DNA of 16,741 nucleotides from Microbacteriaceae bacterium (GTDB taxonomy: Bacteria > Actinomycetota > Actinomycetes > Actinomycetales > Microbacteriaceae), in contig RFQD01000008.1 of the NCBI GenBank assembly GCA_009925875.1, positions 1 through 16,741 on the forward strand. Reading direction: 5' to 3'. The position numbers were made by a program, and so were the translations under genes. The notes beneath the pieces are model-generated. The model saw nothing but the letters and a program-made list of their open reading frames with translations. It was not told the origin of the DNA and made no database searches. Positions 1 to 9,600 of this stretch are shown piece after piece. The number at the start of each line of letters is the position of its first letter. Within the stretch, counting starts at the first letter, position 1.

Positions 1-1234
1 CACGCAACGCCATGATGGCCTGCTTGACTTCCGGCATATCAAAAAATCGAACCCCACCGGCAACCTGGTAACTGACTCCCGCGTCACTCAACGCTTGCTC
101 GAGCGCGGCGCTTTGCGAGTTAACTCGGTAGAGCACGGCGATGTCCCGTGCCGGCGTGCCGGTCGCGATTTCTCGAGCAACCCTTGCGGCCACACCCCGA
201 GCTTCTGCACCGTCGTCGGGATACTCACTGCACTCGGGTTTTGCTCCCGTTTGCTCGGCGGCACGAAGTGTCACCGCCCCCGCGTTCTCTCGCATCACGT
301 CATTTGCAAGCTGAACAATGGGAGCGCTCGAACGATAGTTTGTGTCCAGTCGAATGACCGTCGCCTCGGGGAACTCCTCGCTAAATTCGAGAAGATACCG
401 GTTTGTCGCACCCGTGAACGAGTAAATAGTCTGGCTCGCATCACCTACGACACACAGGTCGCGACGATCACCCAGCCACAAGCGCAGCAAGTCATGTTGC
501 AGTGGCGAAACGTCCTGATACTCATCCACAACGAAGAAGCGATAGCGTTCCCGCACTTGCATGAGCGCGGCTTCTTCATTCGCGAGCAACCCGGTCGTGA
601 GGAGCAGCACGTCTTCGAAGTCGATAGTTCGACGGTCATCCTTGATTCGCTCATATTCCGCATGAATCGCGAGAATCTGAGATCTGGTCAACTTGCCGAT
701 TGCGGGTCGAGTGGTGAGCTCCGCATACGCATCAACGGGAAGGTTCGAAACCTTTCGCCATTCAATGTCACCCGCAATGTCGCGAAGGAGAGCTGAATCA
801 ACTCGAACGTTGACGTTGCGCGCTGCTTCCGTGAGTAACTGAGCTTTACCGCCGAGCACGCGAGGTGCATCTCCGCCCACAACCGTGGGCCAGAAATGGT
901 TGAGTTGGCGAAGCGCAGCGGCGTGGAACGTGGCCGCTTCGACCGTTCCTGCGTTGAGGTGTCGCAGACGCGTCTTCATTTCCCCCGCCGCTCGCGCGGT
1001 GAACGTGAGGGCCAACACGCGTTCGGGCGAATATGCTCCCGTGTTGATCCCGTGGGCAATGCGTCGCGTGATCGTGCGGGTCTTTCCCGTTCCTGCACCG
1101 GCAAGTATGCACACCGGTCCGCGAAGTGTGGTCGCGGCCTCACGCTGGCCCTCATCGAGGTCCTGCAAAAGTTCGTGTGACGTGCGTTCGCGTGATCCCG
1201 CGAACGCGCCCTCACCTTCGGAGTGAACGCTCAT
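1..1234 (-). CDS. uvrD2: ATP-dependent DNA helicase UvrD2 (superfamily 1, 3' part beyond window)
   Basis: This is the N-terminal 411 residues of an SF1A 3'-5' DNA helicase that unwinds DNA in repair. I translated it from the complement; it runs off the left edge. Visible in order: Q-motif-like LDEGQREA (about 26-33), Walker A AGAGTGKT (45-52), motif Ia LTFTARAAGEM (76-86), Walker B DEYQD (237-241), motif III GDASQTIYSFTGA (264-276), and motif IV region DTNYRSS. The ATG at 1234 lies only 5 nt after the nudC stop and has no strong Shine-Dalgarno, so translation is probably coupled to nudC. UvrD2 is favoured over PcrA/UvrD1 because it adjoins nudC and adnAB, as in mycobacteria. The HRDC and tetracysteine regions that would confirm UvrD2 lie outside the window. 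No lesion is seen in the visible part. Confidence 0.9.
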   Translation of the reverse strand, partial: MSVHSEGEGAFAGSRERTSHELLQDLDEGQREAATTLRGPVCILAGAGTGKTRTITRRIAHGINTGAYSPERVLALTFTARAAGEMKTRLRHLNAGTVEAATFHAAALRQLNHFWPTVVGGDAPRVLGGKAQLLTEAARNVNVRVDSALLRDIAGDIEWRKVSNLPVDAYAELTTRPAIGKLTRSQILAIHAEYERIKDDRRTIDFEDVLLLTTGLLANEEAALMQVRERYRFFVVDEYQDVSPLQHDLLRLWLGDRRDLCVVGDASQTIYSFTGATNRYLLEFSEEFPEATVIRLDTNYRSSAPIVQLANDVMRENAGAVTLRAAEQTGAKPECSEYPDDGAEARGVAARVAREIATGTPARDIAVLYRVNSQSAALEQALSDAGVSYQVAGGVRFFDMPEVKQAIMALR

Positions 1235-1239
1235 CTCGA

Positions 1240-2325
1240 TCAGCGATTTCCCAACCACACTGCATTTTGGTCGAGGGACGCGCCAAACCAGTGCTCGATG
1301 AGCGCTCGTGCAATCGAGGTTCGGCCGGGAAGGACGACGTCATCCAATGCCGCACTCAATTGGTCACGAGTGAACCACCGGAGCGAAAGAATTTCTTCGC
1401 CATCCGGATGGAGAATGGCCGCATCGACGTCTGCACCCAGACGCGCGACAAACCCCACCATCAGTGACGCGGGAAACGGCCACGGCTGCGAACCCATGTA
1501 TTCGATGCGGTCGACGTCCAGTCCCGCTTCTTCACGAACCTCGCGTTGAACTGCTGCCTCGAGGGACTCCCCCGGGTCGACAAACCCGGCGAGCAGCGAG
1601 TATCGATTCGGCTCCCACATCGCGTTGTTGCCCAACAGAATTCGATCCTGATCATCTGTGACGAGAACGATGATCGCGACGTCGGTGCGAGGAAACAATT
1701 GGCGATTCGACGGTGTCGTTCGCACCCAACCGGAACTTGTTGATTCCGTGGGCTCGCCCGTTGTCGGAGAAAAGCGGTGACTGACGTGCCAATTGGCCAA
1801 GGCCAGGGCTTGCGTGAACAGACCTGTCTCTCGGTCGGTCATCGCATGACCCCACACGCGCAAGTCAGCCCACTCGAGCTGGACATCGTGCGAATCGGGC
1901 ACCGTGTTCTCCGCACCGACCGACGTGCGAGAACGCGTGACGGGGATCTGCTCACCCTGAGTCAAGAGTTGGAAAGCAGTGAGGTTTTCGGTCTCGACGT
2001 GCTGTTCGGCGTCGACAATCAGTGCCACGAAATGTGTCGGCTCGCTCGTCGGCTCCTCGTTGGCTTTGCCCAGGTAGACACGTTCAACAACGTCGATGTT
2101 GAGCTGACGAACGTCGTTCGGGGAAAAAAACGCGACCCGGAGCTGGTCATCACCGCTCTCCCCCACAACCACTCGACCGAGGGTCTTGCTCCCGCGGATA
2201 AGAAACACGCGCGTGGAGTCGAGGTTCCATACGTCGTCGAGGTGTCCCACTTGAGCGCGACTCGCCGAATCACGATCGTGGTCGTGTCGGGAGAGACTCA
2301 ACGACGACCCGAAGTCTGTGGACAT
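1240..2325 (-). CDS. nudC: NAD(H) diphosphatase NudC (Nudix hydrolase), zinc ribbon without cysteines
   Basis: NudC cleaves NAD(H) to NMN(H) and AMP and in some bacteria removes NAD caps from RNA. The Nudix box begins at G247 (GFVDPGE...REVREEAGL) and fits GX5EX7REUXEEXGU fully. The diagnostic SQPWPF motif follows at 279-284, separating NudC from other Nudix enzymes. The normal zinc ribbon between the domains is replaced at about 183-213: the frame of the region (HRF, GEPT, GWVR, FPRTD) is kept, but all four cysteine positions are lost, and I see no cysteine in the protein. I chose the ATG at 2325 because AAGGTG precedes it at good spacing. An in-frame GTG at 2352 would add 9 residues but has no ribosome binding site or leaderless -10. 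It probably forms an operon with uvrD2, 5 nt downstream. Confidence 0.92.
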   Translation of the reverse strand: MSTDFGSSLSLSRHDHDRDSASRAQVGHLDDVWNLDSTRVFLIRGSKTLGRVVVGESGDDQLRVAFFSPNDVRQLNIDVVERVYLGKANEEPTSEPTHFVALIVDAEQHVETENLTAFQLLTQGEQIPVTRSRTSVGAENTVPDSHDVQLEWADLRVWGHAMTDRETGLFTQALALANWHVSHRFSPTTGEPTESTSSGWVRTTPSNRQLFPRTDVAIIVLVTDDQDRILLGNNAMWEPNRYSLLAGFVDPGESLEAAVQREVREEAGLDVDRIEYMGSQPWPFPASLMVGFVARLGADVDAAILHPDGEEILSLRWFTRDQLSAALDDVVLPGRTSIARALIEHWFGASLDQNAVWLGNR

Positions 2326-2328
2326 GAT

Positions 2329-2334
2329 CACCTT
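2329..2334 (-). promoter_or_regulatory. Shine-Dalgarno deciding the nudC start
   Basis: The complement reads AAGGTG followed by ATC and the ATG at 2325. The AAGG core lies 5 nt from the ATG. The upstream GTG at 2352 has no comparable purine-rich stretch, so this site favours the shorter product. Confidence 0.5.
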
Positions 2335-2394
2335 GCTCCGTGTGCTCGTCACGCATTACGCGTGGCGTTGAGCTCGAATCGAACGAGCGCGACC

Positions 2395-2406
2395 TAGCCT
2401 TGAATC
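2395..2406 (+). promoter_or_regulatory. Leaderless -10 promoter element of the kinase-like gene
   Basis: TAGCCT at 2395-2400 fits the actinobacterial TANNNT -10 pattern and is followed by exactly 6 nt (TGAATC) before the ATG at 2407. Transcription would start at or next to the A of the start codon. There is no Shine-Dalgarno, and no convincing -35 hexamer at 16-18 nt. Confidence 0.5.
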
Positions 2407-3426
2407 ATGGCCAGGACACATCTCACTCTAGCGGCGCTCGTTTCATCTGCCATGGCCGGATTCAACCCGACGTCTTCCCGCAATTACCTCTGCGAAATCC
2501 ATGACGATGTGGACGCTGCCGTCATTGTGGATGAGAACAACAACGTCGTCGTTGTGGAGGTGCCGCGAACGGTAGCGGCCAATGAGGAACTGCGGGCCGA
2601 GGCACGCTCGCTCGAGGCGCTGACGGCCGGTGTTCGCGCTTTTCTTCCGTTTAGCGTTCCGGAAAAAATTCAACAGGCCCAGTTGGGCGAGGTCCTTGCG
2701 CTCATCACGTCCTATGTTCCGGGTATCCCGCTCACAACGGCGATGCTTCGCGGTCAGTTCGCCCTCGCCGCGCACATTGGGGCGGCAATGGGAGCCATTC
2801 ACGACATCCCCGCGTCGGTGATTGCGGACGCGTCGCGCCCGACGCGTTCCGCACTCGACGCTCGGTTTCATGTTCGTGATGTCGTCGCTCGAGCGCGCGC
2901 GACAAATATGCTCCCTGCGCCGCTCGCCCTCCGTTGGGAGAAGGCAATCGACAACGATGCGCTGTGGGAGTTTGAGCCGACCGTTGTGCATGGTTCGCTC
3001 ACCCTCGATGCCCTCCTCGTGCGTGGCGACGGCGTTGCGGGCATCATTGGATGGCACGCGCTTCGGATCGACGACCCGGCACGAGACCTCAACTGGTTGG
3101 TGAATGCCGGCGCCCCAGAGCGTGACGAGGTGCTGCGTCACTATTCGACGGCGAGGCGGTCACGACTCGATCCCAGCCTGATGCAGCGGGCCAACCTCTA
3201 CAACGAAATCGACGTGGCACGGTGGCTCCTCCACGGCATTGAGCGCAAGAATCGGGCCATTGTTGACGACGCCGTCGACATGCTCGACCATCTCGTGGGA
3301 TTAGTTGCCAACGACGCCGGGGATGCCCTCACCGATACGGCTACCCCGGTACTCAACGTGTCGCAAGTTCGGGAGCTACTCGAGGAAATCCCGGGTTACC
3401 GACCGACCGGGACATCCTCGGAGTAG
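2407..3426 (+). CDS. Aminoglycoside/macrolide phosphotransferase-fold protein, predicted pseudokinase
   Basis: This 339-residue protein has the APH/choline-kinase-like layout: a small N-lobe with beta-strands and the EARSLE helix (about residues 64-69), an AxxIGAAMGAIHDIP helix, the catalytic-loop region near 193-205, and a DPARDLNWLV helix. The key residues are altered. The Brenner HGDxxxxN loop reads HGSLTLDAL, so the catalytic Asp is Ser197. The metal-binding Asp of the usual V-I-D-W strand is Gly215 (IIGW). The basic residue expected in the VxRxPR strand is Glu51 (VVEVPR). The family's fold is clear, but phosphotransfer looks unlikely. It is monocistronic, divergent from nudC, and ends 9 nt from the adnB stop, facing it. 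I cannot name its partner or ligand. It should not be read as an antibiotic-resistance gene. Confidence 0.75.
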   Translation: MARTHLTLAALVSSAMAGFNPTSSRNYLCEIHDDVDAAVIVDENNNVVVVEVPRTVAANEELRAEARSLEALTAGVRAFLPFSVPEKIQQAQLGEVLALITSYVPGIPLTTAMLRGQFALAAHIGAAMGAIHDIPASVIADASRPTRSALDARFHVRDVVARARATNMLPAPLALRWEKAIDNDALWEFEPTVVHGSLTLDALLVRGDGVAGIIGWHALRIDDPARDLNWLVNAGAPERDEVLRHYSTARRSRLDPSLMQRANLYNEIDVARWLLHGIERKNRAIVDDAVDMLDHLVGLVANDAGDALTDTATPVLNVSQVRELLEEIPGYRPTGTSSE

Positions 3427-3435
3427 TTAGCTCGG

Positions 3436-6400
3436 CTACGCCATCGCTGATTTCCAACGGGAAATCAACTCAGCTTCCGTCATCAGCTGGTCCGGTCGAA
3501 GCACCATGTCGTCGGCCACGAAATAAAAGGCCGCGTCCACGCAGTCCGGGTCGACTCCCGCCCAACGCGCATACGCGATGCGGTACAACGCGAGTTGCGT
3601 TTGCTTGAGCTGATAGTCGTCATCGTCTTGAGGTGGGCGACCGGTCTTCCAGTCAACGATGTCAAAACGGACCTCTCCCTGGTCGTCGACATGTTGAAAA
3701 ACGGCGTCGATTTTGCACACCACCGTGACGCCCGCCAGCACGATGTGAATTTCACGTTCCACGTCGATGGGTTTGCGCAGACCCCATTCGGAAGCGACGA
3801 ACGTGTCCTGCAGGGCGCGAAGCTGGAGTGCATCGACCGGTCCTTCACGACCTAACTCGCTGTCGTCATCATTGTCGAGCGCCTCCAGCAGGTCGCCGGG
3901 AGTCAGATGCGCAAGTCCGGCACGTCGCTCTACCCATTCGTGAAAGACCGTTCCGAGCAGCGTTGCCCGATACGGTTGCTCGGGCATTGGACGAACCATC
4001 CCGGCGGCAATCTCTGCCGGAGTGGAAATGAAATCCTTGAACTTTGAGGCGGCTATTCGATGCGGCGCGGGAATTCGAATGTCACCGAGGCGCTCCGCGC
4101 GTTCGCGCAGGAGAAGGTCGATGTCGCGATCCCAGCTACTCCCGTGATTGGTTCCCACCGATGAGACGGCATCGGCAGCGGCGGTCACACGCGCGCGACG
4201 TTCGCCGAACGGGTCGCGGGGCCAGGGGACGCGCAAGACGGTGTCACCCAGCGGATTGGTGTCCTCGTTCTCGACCGCGGGAATAGTGTCCTCGACAATA
4301 TGGGCGTCGATGAGCTCCTGCACGAAGACGCTCGGTTGACGAGGCGATTTTTGGGTATTCCAATACGAGCCCGTCAGGAGCAGGTCGCACTGCGTTCGCG
4401 TCACCGCAACGTAGACGAGTCGGCGTTCTTCGGCGTCAAATCGACGGCGAACTTCCTCGCGAAAAGACTCCCACGTGGAGTGCAACTCTTCGACGGTCGT
4501 GGCAGATTTCCAGGTCCATTCGGGCAAATCGGACACGTCGCCGCGGAACGGGTACGGCAATGATCCGAATTTGCGCCAGGTGTCCGCTCGTGAGCGGTCC
4601 CCGGGCAACTCGTTGGTGACCAGACGCGGTACGGCGACGTAATCCCACTCCAGACCTTTGGCTGCGTGAATCGTCATGAGCTGCACAACACCCTTTTCGA
4701 TGCGTGGTGGGATAGGCGAGAGTTTCTCCCGCCGTTCGGCTTCCCGAAGCCACCCCAAAAATGAGCCGAGCGTCGGTCGGTCCGTCGACGACACAAATGT
4801 CGTGAGGGGTTCAAGAAACGCGTCGAATGCACCACGTGCGCCACTCGAGTGTGGGTTAGCGGCGGTTTCGATATCGAGCAGCATCTCCTCGTACACGTAG
4901 GTCACGAGGTCACGCAAGTCAAAGGTCGCGTGACGACGCAGTCGGCTGATGAACGAGCCAGCCTCCCGGAGTCGTTGGAGTCCGTCGTCGCTGATGTGTG
5001 CAAACACCTCATAGTCGGCGGATGCCGTCGCAATGAAATCCAGGGCGTCGATGAGCGACTCGGAGTCTTCCGAGGTCACCGATGAACGCAACGCATCGCG
5101 AACATTTTCATCAAGTAGTTGTCGCTTGTGGTTGTGTTGACCAAGCCAACGGGACACTCGATGCAGTCCGACCACATCGCGAGGGGCGATCATCCACCGT
5201 GGCCCGGAAAGCAGACGAACGAGTTCGGAATCGGCCGTGGCATCGTGCAGAACACGCAAGGTGCAAATGAGATCCACGATGACCGGTTCGTCGAGCAGCC
5301 CGCCGAGTCCGACGACGTGGCACGGCACGCCGAGGTTCTCGAGCGCGTCTCGAAAGGCCGACATGTTTCGCGAAGCCCGGAACAGAAGCGCAGCCGTGCG
5401 CTCACTCCCACCCGACCCAAGTCGCTGCGCGAACCACTGCGCAACGGCAACGGTTTCATCCGCCATCGTTTCGCTGTACAAGAGCTCTATCGGTCCGGTC
5501 GGCGCCCCTTCTCTCGCGCGCAGCGTTGCCACCGGTACCGGACTGGCTTCACTCAATGGAGCGACGAAACGATTAGCGGCATCGAGCACGTTGCGCGGAT
5601 TGCGCCAACTGATGCTCAACGAGAAGGGCACCGTGCTTGCTGGGACGCCAAAGTCGGCATCGAAAGCCGCCATGTTCGTGGCGCTCGCGCCACGCCATCC
5701 GTAGATGGACTGATGCGGATCGCCCACCGCCATGACCGGGGTTCCCCGAAATATGGTCGTGAGTAGGCGGGTTTGAACTACCGACGTGTCCTGATATTCG
5801 TCGAGCAGGACGACCTTGAATTGTTCGCGGAGGTCGCCAACAACCGAGGGGGTCGTCTCACAGATTTCGAGTGCGTAGCGAACCTGGTCGCTGAACTCGA
5901 TGAGCCCCCGGGCGCGTTTTGCTCGGTCATACTCTGTAGCCAGCCGAACGAGCACGGGAAGGGACTGCGCATAAGCCAGGCTGGCGTCAAAGGTTTTCTT
6001 CGGCTCCGCGCGTGCCACCGCGTAGGTGTCGGACAGGTCACGAAGTTTCTCGTGCATCGACTCGCCCCAAGCTCCCACCAGACTCGGATCGGCAACGTTG
6101 TCGTTGAGAGCGCGGCTCATGTCGAGCAACCCTGCCGTGATGTCGTTGAGCTTTTTATCGAGCGCACCAACGTCGCCATCGAGGGTCGTGCGCGCAACAT
6201 CCCTCGCCAATTGCCAGGCCGCGGCATCTCCGATAATCGTGGCATCCGGATCGAGCCCGATATGGATCGCATAGTGGCCATAAATGCGATTGGCAAACGC
6301 GTTGTAGGTGCTCACGGTCGCGATGTTGAGATCGTCATCGACGCCTCCCGGGGCATAGCCACGGGAGGCCAACATCGTGATACGGTCGCGGATTCGAGCG

Positions 6401-6669
6401 GCCAGTTGCCCGGCGGCCTTGCGCGTGAAGGTGAGTCCGAGAACTTCATGCGGAGCGACGTAACCGTTAGCCACGAGCCATACCACGCGAGCAGCCATGG
6501 TTTCGGTTTTGCCGCTCCCCGCACCCGCGACCACCAGTGCCGGACTCCGCGGTGACTCGATGATTGCAATCTGCTCCGGTGTCGGCGGGTGCTCGAGGCC
6601 GAGAATCTTGGCGACCTCGAGTGCGCTAAGCACCATGGGTTCGTCCATGTCGCGACGTTGCCAAGTCAT
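3436..6669 (-). CDS. adnB: AdnB-like subunit of the AdnAB helicase-nuclease (UvrD motor plus RecB-type nuclease)
   Basis: This 1077-residue second subunit of AdnAB, the actinobacterial counterpart of RecBCD/AddAB, translocates on DNA and resects double-strand ends. All SF1 motifs are intact: PTPEQ (29-33), Walker A GAGSGKT (49-55), Ia LTFTRKAAGQ, Walker B DEYQD (290-294), III GDPHQSIYGWRGA, IV SISWRNPRNV, V MTIHAAKGLEWD, VI YVAVTRTQ. The C-terminal PD-(D/E)XK nuclease has H910, D988 (CKIDAVF), D1006 and K1008 (DWKTG), and Q1025/Y1029 (QLALY), so it looks catalytically complete. Length agrees with mycobacterial AdnB (about 1095-1100 residues). The ATG at 6669 overlaps the adnA stop as ATGA. 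Family knowledge: AdnB is the lead motor of the heterodimer. Confidence 0.93.
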   Translation of the reverse strand: MTWQRRDMDEPMVLSALEVAKILGLEHPPTPEQIAIIESPRSPALVVAGAGSGKTETMAARVVWLVANGYVAPHEVLGLTFTRKAAGQLAARIRDRITMLASRGYAPGGVDDDLNIATVSTYNAFANRIYGHYAIHIGLDPDATIIGDAAAWQLARDVARTTLDGDVGALDKKLNDITAGLLDMSRALNDNVADPSLVGAWGESMHEKLRDLSDTYAVARAEPKKTFDASLAYAQSLPVLVRLATEYDRAKRARGLIEFSDQVRYALEICETTPSVVGDLREQFKVVLLDEYQDTSVVQTRLLTTIFRGTPVMAVGDPHQSIYGWRGASATNMAAFDADFGVPASTVPFSLSISWRNPRNVLDAANRFVAPLSEASPVPVATLRAREGAPTGPIELLYSETMADETVAVAQWFAQRLGSGGSERTAALLFRASRNMSAFRDALENLGVPCHVVGLGGLLDEPVIVDLICTLRVLHDATADSELVRLLSGPRWMIAPRDVVGLHRVSRWLGQHNHKRQLLDENVRDALRSSVTSEDSESLIDALDFIATASADYEVFAHISDDGLQRLREAGSFISRLRRHATFDLRDLVTYVYEEMLLDIETAANPHSSGARGAFDAFLEPLTTFVSSTDRPTLGSFLGWLREAERREKLSPIPPRIEKGVVQLMTIHAAKGLEWDYVAVPRLVTNELPGDRSRADTWRKFGSLPYPFRGDVSDLPEWTWKSATTVEELHSTWESFREEVRRRFDAEERRLVYVAVTRTQCDLLLTGSYWNTQKSPRQPSVFVQELIDAHIVEDTIPAVENEDTNPLGDTVLRVPWPRDPFGERRARVTAAADAVSSVGTNHGSSWDRDIDLLLRERAERLGDIRIPAPHRIAASKFKDFISTPAEIAAGMVRPMPEQPYRATLLGTVFHEWVERRAGLAHLTPGDLLEALDNDDDSELGREGPVDALQLRALQDTFVASEWGLRKPIDVEREIHIVLAGVTVVCKIDAVFQHVDDQGEVRFDIVDWKTGRPPQDDDDYQLKQTQLALYRIAYARWAGVDPDCVDAAFYFVADDMVLRPDQLMTEAELISRWKSAMA

Positions 6670-9600
6670 GCGGTGACCGCCTTTGCAAGATGGATGCGGT
6701 ACTCGTAGCGACTGGCGAACTCGCCACGCTCCTCCGATTCAAAAAGGCGACCGAGGAACGTGTATCCCGCCATGCCTCGCGCGGCCGTGCGAATGCGCTC
6801 ACGTGCCGCGTCAAAAAATTCTGCGGTTCCGGCTGCCTGCACCCGCTCGGTATACAAACGTTTTGCCGTCGGATCAGCGACAAAAATCAGCTTTGCACCG
6901 CCGGCAACCGACCCCGCAGCAACGCCATCGACGGGTCCAACGTGAATTGCCAGCTGGTAGCACGTGAGTTGTCCATGGTCCGGAATGTCTTTTACGGCAA
7001 CATTGCTTTTGCCCGTCTTGAGGTCGGCAATAAGAATTGAGCCGTCGGGATTCTCTTCGATTCGGTCAATCTTTCCGCTCACCGTGACGCGAACCGGATT
7101 CTCGCCATCCTCATCGAGCTCGATCGTGAATCCGCCCTCGCTACGCAACAACCGTGCTCCTGATGCATCGAAATCCGTCAGGTATTGTGCGATTGCGTCG
7201 GCCAATACCCGCGCACGACCGAGTTCCACGTCGGATTGCCAGGGTGCCTCGAACGAGGTGGCCAGTTCAGACCATCGTCGCGTCACGACGTTCATGACGT
7301 CCTGACTCGAAACCGGACCGGTGACCGCACCGCTGGGAGCAACTTCTTCCATTGCGCTGTGCAAAAGTGTTCCCAGACCGCTCGCCGTTGTCTTGTCACC
7401 CGTGACAACCGAATCAATAAACCACACAAGCTGGTCTTTCTCCCACGACTCGAGCTTGGACGGTGAGAGTCGGACGCGTTCGTGAACGTCGTTGCTGTCA
7501 AAATCGACCAAGGGCAAGGTTGTCGACCATGCGCGCATTCCGAGCCACGAATTCGGGTCGGCGCCCGGAACGCCCTCACCGGCAAGTCTCGCTAGTGCGC
7601 TGGCGGCATCGTGGGACTGCGTCGGTGCCAACGAGAGTTCTGCGCGCAACCGCCCGACGAGACCCCGAAGTGAAAGTCGATGATCGAGACCGTCGTCATT
7701 CGCGGGCACGTTCGTCGCTCGCGTCGCAGCCCGAGCAAAGTAGTTTGATGGCAAATCCTCGTCATTTTCGTGGGCACTGATGACAAGAACGTGGCGAGCA
7801 CGTGAGGTAGCCATCGCAAACATGCGAAGTTCGTCGTCGCTGACCTCGCGTCGTGCATCCACGGTGTCGGTCTGTTGACCGCGAATGTCGCGAACAAGTT
7901 GTTGCGGAAAAAGCAACGTCCCGCGCGGACGAAGGTTGGGCCAGACGTTTTCTTGTACGCCGGCGACCACGACGACGTCAAACTGCGAACCGATGACTCC
8001 ACTCGGGGTGGTCACCAACACGGAGTTCACGTCCGCCTGACGGGCAAGCGTGTCTTCGGGAACATCGGAGCGGTCAAATTCCGTGATGAATTGATCCGCT
8101 GGAGCGTCGGGAGTGCGCTCCACAAATCGACGAGCCGAGGTGAAAAGGGCGATGACGGCGTCTAGGTTACGGTTCGCCTCATCAGAGGCGAACCCGGAGC
8201 TCAACGCGTCTTCTCGCCATTGCGTAGCCAACCCGCTTCTACTCCACACCGTCCACAACAGCTCTTCAATGGTGGACCCTTGGTCGGCCTGCGACTTCAC
8301 GAGTGCGAGCGTGTGCGCGAATCGCGCAGCACGGCGAGCAGGTGCGAAATCAAATTGATCAAATAGTGCAGGATTGCGCAACGCTTCGGGTATGACCTCA
8401 CCACCGGTGACGTGTTCTCCCTCCGCCAACCGGTCGTGTCGAAAAGCGAGTCGCAGTCGTCGCAGTTCGAGCGCCGACAATCCCCCAAACGGACTCACGA
8501 GAATGTCGGCCGCACTCTCGCGGTCGATGACGACACGCCCTAAAGCCATTTTGAGGACGGTCATCATGTCGCGGGTGACCGCATGAGCTTGCAACGATGT
8601 CTCGCTGAGCAGGGTTCGGCTTGGAACATCGACATGGGCGAGCGCCCGGGCATAGGTCGCCACGAGGGCACTATTGCGAACAACAACGGCCATCTCATTC
8701 CACGCCACACCCTGCAACAGGTGTTGTTCCCGAAGGATGCGCGCAATCGCACCCACTTCTCGCGTGCGCGTGTCCCGGCACACGGTCAGCACCGCGTCAC
8801 GTGCACGGGACTGCTCACCGCCATCGGACACCGCGACCGAGTCATCGAGCGATTCCGCCCCCGCTGGCGCGACCGATTCCGCCCCCGCTGGCGCGACCGA
8901 TGCCGCCGACCGCTGACCGGCGGCTAATGCGCTCCCCATTGTGGTGAAAGCTGAGACGAGACCGCGTATCGCCGGACCATGACGGTGAACGGTTCGAAGC
9001 ACGATGGTGGACACCGAGTCTGGGGTGACCCCCAATTCGGTAGCCGCACGACCCAGAAACTCCGGAATCGCGCCTCGAAAGGTGGTGGTCGCAATGTCGG
9101 GATCACCTAACAGGATGATCGGAACTCCCCGCGACGCGAAGCCCCGAAGTAGTCCAATCACACCAGCGGTCGCCTCCTGCGCGTCGTCGAGGATGACGAG
9201 TTTGACCTGCGGCAAAACATCAGGTTCCGCGAGCGCCGCGGCGGCGAGGGAGAGAAGTTCGGACGCGTCGAAGTGATCCGGTCGGGCAACGGCCACGATG
9301 TCGCGATAGGTGCGCCAAAAGGTTCCCGCAGCTTCCCATGCCGCGATACCGCGCGCAACACCGCGTTCTCGTAAGTCTTCGGGTGTGAGACCGTGTTCGT
9401 GCGCGCGACCGATGAGCTCTCTCAACTCGGTGCGAAACACTCCCCGCGTTCGAATGTCGGCATGAAGTTCTTCGGGCCAGGCGCCGGTGTGATCCGCAAT
9501 TTCACCCTCGAGAACATCCCGCAAAATCGTGTCTTGTTCGGCGCCGGTCAGAAGCCGTGCGGGTGCGGCATTACTCACCATCGCGTGCTGTGCCGCGATA

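Noticed and set aside
95..796. A 233-codon plus-strand open frame over uvrD2
   Set aside because: It lies opposite the helicase Walker B and motif III region and has no protein-like features.
2407..3426. Macrolide or aminoglycoside resistance phosphotransferase
   Set aside because: The catalytic Asp and metal-binding Asp are missing, and the gene lies in a core chromosomal block without mobile elements.
5773..6555. A 260-codon plus-strand open frame inside adnB
   Set aside because: It is antisense to the motor domain containing the DEYQD motif, with no domain, ribosome site or promoter of its own.
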